Assembly: GCA_015680905.1 (NCBI GenBank)
Contig: CM027382.1
Coordinates: forward strand, 6,014,001 to 6,078,000
Reading direction: 5' to 3'
Origin: Coptis chinensis
Taxonomy: Eukaryota > Streptophyta > Magnoliopsida > Ranunculales > Ranunculaceae
DNA: 64,000 nucleotides
Under the pieces are notes generated by a model. That model had not been told where the DNA came from. It worked only from the letters and a program-made list of their open reading frames with translations, and ran no database searches. The translations under genes and the position numbers were made by a program. This document shows, piece after piece, positions 58,719 to 64,000 of the stretch (within the stretch, counting starts at the first letter, position 1; each line of letters begins with the position of its first letter).

Positions 58719-61050
58719 TCATAATACATCGAGACAATGAATGCAGTGGTGATTAAGAAGCTTTGCTACCAAGCTGACAGGCTCTGGAACAAGTGCAGAT
58801 GTTATACCATTCCAAAAATGGAATGTGTATGACCCATCCAAAATCTTTAGGAGGAGAGCATATTGCTGAGCTGTTGAAGTCTCATCAGCTGGCGCTGCGA
58901 AATATCTGTTAACAAAACGGGATTGAGGTAGAAACACAACTGAGTAACAGAGAATGAAAAAGCGAAGCCATGATAGAACCCTAAAATATATGTCCCGTGT
59001 ATAGGCATCAATGGTAGAGAGATGGGAATCCATGAGTCAGTGACCATGTTATCTAATTTCCATATTCATGGAAGTCATTACAAATGACTACGGGAGTACG
59101 GGCCTGGTATTTGGTGAAGGTGATAGTTTCATTATGGAGCTTTCAATATATGCACACTCAGGTATTTGGCCATATTTAATTAAAAGTGTAATGAAAGCAA
59201 GATGAACTTTGGAGTCAAATTAGAGGAAGCTAGACAACATCTCGCTTAAAGAAACATAAAACACTTTCAATTTGAGAAAGGGCTAGCTTTATACAAAATC
59301 TTCGCCTGGAATAAGCATGTGACTTACCGAATCAGCTTCTTTAAGTTAGCAGAAATCCATACAGTACAAACTTCTCTAGCGTAGCAAAACTTGAGTAGCG
59401 ATACTAGTATTATTCATTAGGTCAATGGATTAGCAATACATTCCTCCTAAGACTTAAGAAGTAGAGCTAGAAAAAAAAAAAATCAGTAAAGTGTCTCAGA
59501 ATTCCAGTGTGTTTCTTCCTCCCAAGACGATCTAGGCATTTCATAAAAGAGAAGAATGATCACACTATGTTCATGGTTGAATGATGAAAAAAAATAGGAT
59601 AAGGTCATAAGGATAAGAAAAAGGATACAACTGAAAAAAGAAAAAACACTCTCAAATAGCATTTAGAAGGGACACTATTTGATATTATTTTTAAATTAAT
59701 AGCTGGAAAATCAAGAGAAATGAGTAAAGCTGTAAAGCTAAAGGGTTTGCTCATACTAGGTAATACCTGTTTAAATATAGTACTGGTCCCAGATCCCTTG
59801 CAGTCTTAAAAGGATATGGCAGCAACAAAACTGAACAAACCAACTTCATTCCAGCCTGAACAACACAAAGAAAACATAAATACTTCTGGTGAAGAAAGCA
59901 GAAGCAGATAAAAGCATCCACTTCCTCATGCAGAGCATACCTTGCTCCACAGATTCCCTTTTATATTCTTATGTCCTTCTTCCTTATATCATCTGTCTTC
60001 ATTCACCTAAAAGTACAGCAGCAACAGCACAGCAGCACAATGGTCCTAGGAACTATAACCCTTCGCTTATTTCTCCTATACCATTGGTACCACATTATAG
60101 CCTGCATGATTGTCAGCATCATGGTAACTGCAGTTAATTTACGCCCTTCGTCAGTCGGCATTCTACCTAATTAAATGGACAATCATGCATGAGACGAAAT
60201 AAGACAAAGAGAAAACATGGAATGAGCAAAGAATGACAACAATTTAATTTACCAGTAAAGAAACCAAATTCATAACCCAATCAAAAGCATGTCAGCTAGA
60301 TTACTAACACAAGCGACAAAAAAATAACTTTATACCAAATGCAACTACAATGAATCCAAATCTAATGAATTATCCAATTACTTATTAAATTGAACAAAAA
60401 GGCAGAAAACATTATTTGGGCATTCAATAATTGACTTTGTACATGAATTAATTATCAAAAAGATTACAAGTTACAAGTTGCAGCATACATTGAGCAAGGT
60501 CTATAATGTGGGAGGATTGTCTATTTTTTTAGAATCAACTAAACCATTGTAAGCAAAGAGAAATTAAATACACAAGACCTGGGTTAGCATCAAACGAACT
60601 CATCAGTTAACGTGATCAATTCAACCAAGTGCATATAATATAAAACCTCAACTATCAATACCAATCATGAACAATAATCCTTACAAGTTATTGACTACTG
60701 AATAATCCAAGAAATGATTCTTAAAGAAAGTATACAAAATATTGTTGCTTAAGATGACCCAATTAAAAATTCCATAACACATGTTAAACCCGAATTTCAA
60801 CAATTTAATCAACGCTAACCTGGAATGGGTCGATGTCGAACCTTTATTTGAGTTGTGAATAAATGGAATTTGACAAATAACATAAAAAAAGTTACAATTT
60901 GTTTTGGCACCTAACCCTAAACCTAATAGAGACAAATAGAAAGAGAGAAGAAGAGAGATAAACGAACCTGTTGAGCTTCCTCGGAAAATCGCAGTTCTCT
61001 GGGTTTTTTTATTTTATTTCCTCTAGAAAGAGAGACGAAGTGGGTTAGAG
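58719..61050 (-). CDS. Unrecognised small spliced gene candidate (~111 aa)
   Basis: I do not recognise this gene. Read on the minus strand, a leader exon (about 61050-60968) may splice to an exon with ATG at 60161. Coding exons 60161-60102, 59855-59767 and 58905-58719 join in frame into MPTDEGRKLTAVTMMLTIMQ, AGMKLVCSVLLLPYPFKTAR and on to LNRYFAAPADETSTAQQYAL, LLKILDGSYTFHFWNGITSA and a stop. The first coding intron would start with GC rather than GT, which is the weakest point; the second is GT-AG. The hydrophobic stretch LVCSVLLLPYPF could be a short membrane or signal segment. It may be a real small gene or a captured 5' gene piece. It lies between the ATL fragment and the AIM1 pseudogene. 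Confidence 0.42.
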
Positions 61051-61244
61051 AGATGTTATCGGGCTTTTTTTTTTTTTTTGTTGTGGCAAATTCACGTGTT
61101 ATTTTGGCGTGGGAAAATTTGGTTAGCTCACCCCTATGTAAATTTTGTCACGCAATGCCAAATCCAAGAGTGGTAAATTTTCTAAATATTTTCCACTGGG
61201 TTAAAATCCTATCAAACAGCGGCAAATTGCTGATTTTTTGCATT
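61051..61244. repeat. Repeat junction next to the AIM1 pseudogene
   Basis: This contains a T-run, GTGGCAAATTC and TCCTATCAAACAGCGGCAAA. TCCTATCAAACA is the inverse complement of TGTTTGATAGGA at 57212-57223, about 4 kb away, and both are followed by GGCAAAT-like motifs. It marks where similarity to the AIM1 gene stops. Confidence 0.5.
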
Positions 61245-63997
61245 CACCAATCACAACAACTTTCTTTATCTGCCTTGGTTTGAGTCCAACATCAGTAACA
61301 CTAGGAACCTGTACAAAACAAACATTAGATAATTAGATGAATAAAAATTGAAAAGAATAATTCAATCCATACTACATTCCAGCACGGAAAATAAAATGAA
61401 GTATGTATTAGAGAATGAAAGAGAAAAGAGACTGAACCAATGCAATAAATGGCACTGAACCAACTAATTACCTTAGATGTCAAATGTTGTGCAAAGAAGG
61501 CATGAACAAGACCTTTTGAAGTGCTTGAGAGGACCAGTTCGTCGGACACTTTTGCTTTCTGCAATTGGCGTATCTCAGTATAACCTCATAGTAAGATAAA
61601 TTAAAAATGAATTGTATATACGTAGCATCTCAAAAAATAAATTATTGAAATAAATATCAGGAACTAATTTTGAACGTCGGTGTTATACTCAATAATATTT
61701 TGAGAACTGAAACTTGGAAGCGTCGGGACTACAGTCAACAATGTATCAATAATATGACTCTCTCCTTGTCAACGAGGATCAATAAGGAAAAAAATATTTG
61801 TTCTTTCCTTATCCGTGCACACATACACACACAAAGAAGAGAGAGGGAGGGCAAAAGAAAACCACAATAAAGCAAAGAAAAGTGCGGGTACCTTCAAAAC
61901 ACCAGCATAACCTCCAAAGATGTAAGCCCTCCTCAATTACGCCAAGACATGCATGGTCTTTGAGGCATATTTGTAGCAGTTTTTTTTTGCTTGTTGTCTA
62001 GCAACTTTTATTATTTCACGTGCTTCGGATAAGGAACCAAGTCTATCTGTTCTTTGAAGAGAACTCATTCAAGGTTTACGCCTCTCAACAATGTCTAAAG
62101 CCCACTGGTGTGCAACTTTCAATAATTCTTCAGGAGATACAACAGCATCGATAAGACCTAGCTTCTTCCCTTCTTCGGACATAATCAACTTTGACATCTA
62201 AGAAAGAGTACAATACCATTCAGTCATGGAAACAGATGTGATTGCTATTGTATGGGTACACAAGTAATAAGTGAAATAAATGACACATTTTGTGAAACAG
62301 ATGTGATTGCTATTGTATGGGTACACAAGTAATAAGTAAAATAAAGGACACATTTTGTGTCAGATGTACATATAGTCATATAAGGCATTTTAAAGAAAGT
62401 ATGATTATTGTTGCAGCTTAAAAAGTGAGAAAAATTATCAACATAAAACTCCATACAAAATGTGATTTTCCTGGAAAGGTCAAGAACTGAAAAACATATT
62501 TACAAAGATAAACAGAATAGCTAACAATTCAATACGCGCTAGTCATTACAAAGAGATGAAAGATACTCAATATGCACAGTTACAACAACAACAACTTATA
62601 GCAACCAGAAAATATGGCGGATATGTTGAATATTTCAAGTGCGGAGTGTTTTACATTCAGAATCTTATTCTAGGTGAAACGATTGGGATCTGTTCTCAAT
62701 TGACAACAATGAACAGGAGAAAATGACAAATGTTGACCCTAATAGTGAATAAAATCATAATTTTTGGATAATTGGATAAATAGAGTGAGCAAATTCTTTT
62801 TCAAAGAGCAGCATAAGTTAAAGACTTCCATATTTAGAGTTGGATTAGAATGGGGAGCAGGCTTACCAACATCATTTCAACAGCTTTTGACAACCCTATG
62901 AGCCTTGGAAGTAGTTGAGTGCCTTAAAAAGTAAGGAAATGTTTAGTGGCGTATACGTTCACAAGAAATAATAATTTCATAACAATTGATGACATTGGCG
63001 AATAGCCAGGGAATAGAGAAAGGAGATGTACCTCCAAATTCAGGAATAACCCCGAGCATCAGCTCTGGCAAACCTAGTTGAACTCTTGGTATGGAAATGC
63101 GAGCATGGCATCCATTCATGAGATTGATTTAAAGATGCAATTAGAAATGATTCTGAAAATTAGATTCATAATAAAACGATATAGACGCAGTTAATAATCA
63201 CAAACCAGAGCCAATTCTAAGCCACCTCCAAGTGCAAGACCTTGAATAGCGAAAGAATGAAGGTTTTGCCATCCGTTGAGCAAAGCAACATTAAATCGTT
63301 ATATACTTCGGTGCAAAGAAACAAGAAAAACAAAAAGACATAAAAGAGAATAACCTTCAACTATGTTAACCAAAAACTCGACGGATACATCGGGGAAGAG
63401 CCGAAAGATCCTGCCGGTCCAAAAAAAAAAATCTCAATAGGCAAAAAAAAACCAAAAGTACCATTACTTTCAAGCGCAGAGTAAGATGTTTAAAGAAGTA
63501 CCAGTCTTGTGAACAGTCCTAAACACCACCAAAAAATGTCCCGTCCTCACCTTTGATGCAACAAGCGAAGAAAACACAATAAAAACCAGGATGCAAATAT
63601 TACTGCAAAACTTAACAGTCACATTCCAGAAATACTGCTGAAGATTAAAAGAGTCGGGAAACATGTACACATTCATTGGTGAATTCCAATTTCAATGACG
63701 CAGAAACACAACTAAGATGTAAAATGAGAGTCAAGGCAAAGTAGGTTTTTGGTTATGTTTCACTATGATTCCCCTAACTTTATCTTCCACCAAAAGTCCA
63801 AATCCAATAATAACTCGTTTTTTTTATAAACAATTGTATTCTTGATTAATCTGAAAATAAAAATAAAAATATGCTTTAACAACACTTCCTTTCTTCAATC
63901 CACGAATAGGAGCTAAAGCGTTAACAGGTGGATTAGAGATCTTGATTACTGCTACTCCATCGCTTCCAACTTCCATCGTTACACCAACTTTCCCCAT
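61245..63997 (-). pseudogene. AIM1: AIM1-type peroxisomal multifunctional protein, 5'-half pseudogene
   Basis: Intact AIM1/MFP proteins carry enoyl-CoA hydratase and hydroxyacyl-CoA dehydrogenase activities of peroxisomal beta-oxidation. On the minus strand, exon-like blocks occur in family order: MGKVGVTMEVGSDGVAVIKI (63997), a decayed block near 63520 (VHKTG), LPDVSVEFLVNIVE, AIQGLALGGGLELAL, CHARISIPRVQLGLPELMLG, LLPRLIGLSKAVEMML, MSEEGKKLGLIDAVVSPEEL, SDELVLSSTSKGLVHAFFAQ and VTDVGLKPRQIKKVVVIG. Then similarity stops at the start of the NAD-binding domain. An in-frame stop replaces Trp after ERRKP (near 62070), and frames shift in several exons (for example the QQAKK run near 61985). The gene is dead and lacks its 3' half. 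Confidence 0.88.
62229..62358. repeat. 65-bp tandem duplication in an AIM1 pseudogene intron
   Basis: Two copies of a unit beginning GAAACAGATGTGATTGC (62229 and 62294) differ at a few bases. It is a local duplication without coding sense. Confidence 0.8.
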
Positions 63998-64000
63998 TCT

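Noticed and set aside
1-64000. CRISPR arrays, operons, rRNA or tRNA genes
   Set aside because: Looked for and not seen; the window is plant nuclear DNA.

Overview
The window is nuclear DNA from a flowering plant, most likely a dicot. The evidence is GT-AG split genes with AT-rich introns, chloroplast-targeted proteins encoded in the nucleus, a plant-only CRINKLY4-type receptor kinase, a CYP82-type P450, and abundant plant MITEs and LTR elements. I cannot name the species. No rRNA, tRNA or CRISPR feature was seen.

The first third (1-21.6 kb) is gene space. It holds the 3' ten exons of TIC40 (+, 392-5776; earlier exons lie off the left edge), the single-exon receptor kinase CCR4 (+, 8251-10542), a seven-exon chloroplast adenylate kinase (-, 13048-16652) and the eleven-exon splicing factor SF3A3 (-, 17217-21568). 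All four read cleanly across every splice junction I placed. CCR4 and the adenylate kinase are also neighbours in Arabidopsis (At5g47850 and At5g47840, from memory), so this pair looks like conserved microsynteny. Small DNA transposons with clear target-site duplications sit in the introns and gaps: a Mutator-like MITE in a TIC40 intron, a hAT-like and a Harbinger-like MITE back to back before CCR4, and another Harbinger-like MITE after it.

The middle (21.6-54 kb) is repeat-rich. It holds an Au-type SINE, a decayed CDKC-like kinase exon and a probable Helitron (about 26174-42278). The Helitron carries a plastid psbD/psbC fragment and a hAT MITE, and is split by a Ty3/gypsy element of the Tat lineage (32491-41940). 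That element lies on the minus strand and has an antisense extra-ORF block on the plus strand. Next come a 1.3-kb tandem array of ~55-bp units with a higher-order pattern, remnants of a beta-galactosidase gene, a perfect 127-bp tandem duplication and an LTR-like stretch.

The last 10 kb holds an intact-looking CYP82-family P450 (+, 55260-57157) whose 5' end is duplicated upstream. The upstream copy shows the empty site of a MITE that now sits about 125 bp before the P450 start. After it come a truncated ATL RING-H2 fragment, an unrecognised small spliced minus-strand gene candidate, and a decayed, truncated AIM1-type peroxisomal multifunctional-protein pseudogene running off the right edge.

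I found no clearly new biological system. The most interesting signals are the CYP82 duplication and MITE history, the Tat element with its antisense gene block, the plastid fragment inside a Helitron-like unit, and the higher-order tandem array.
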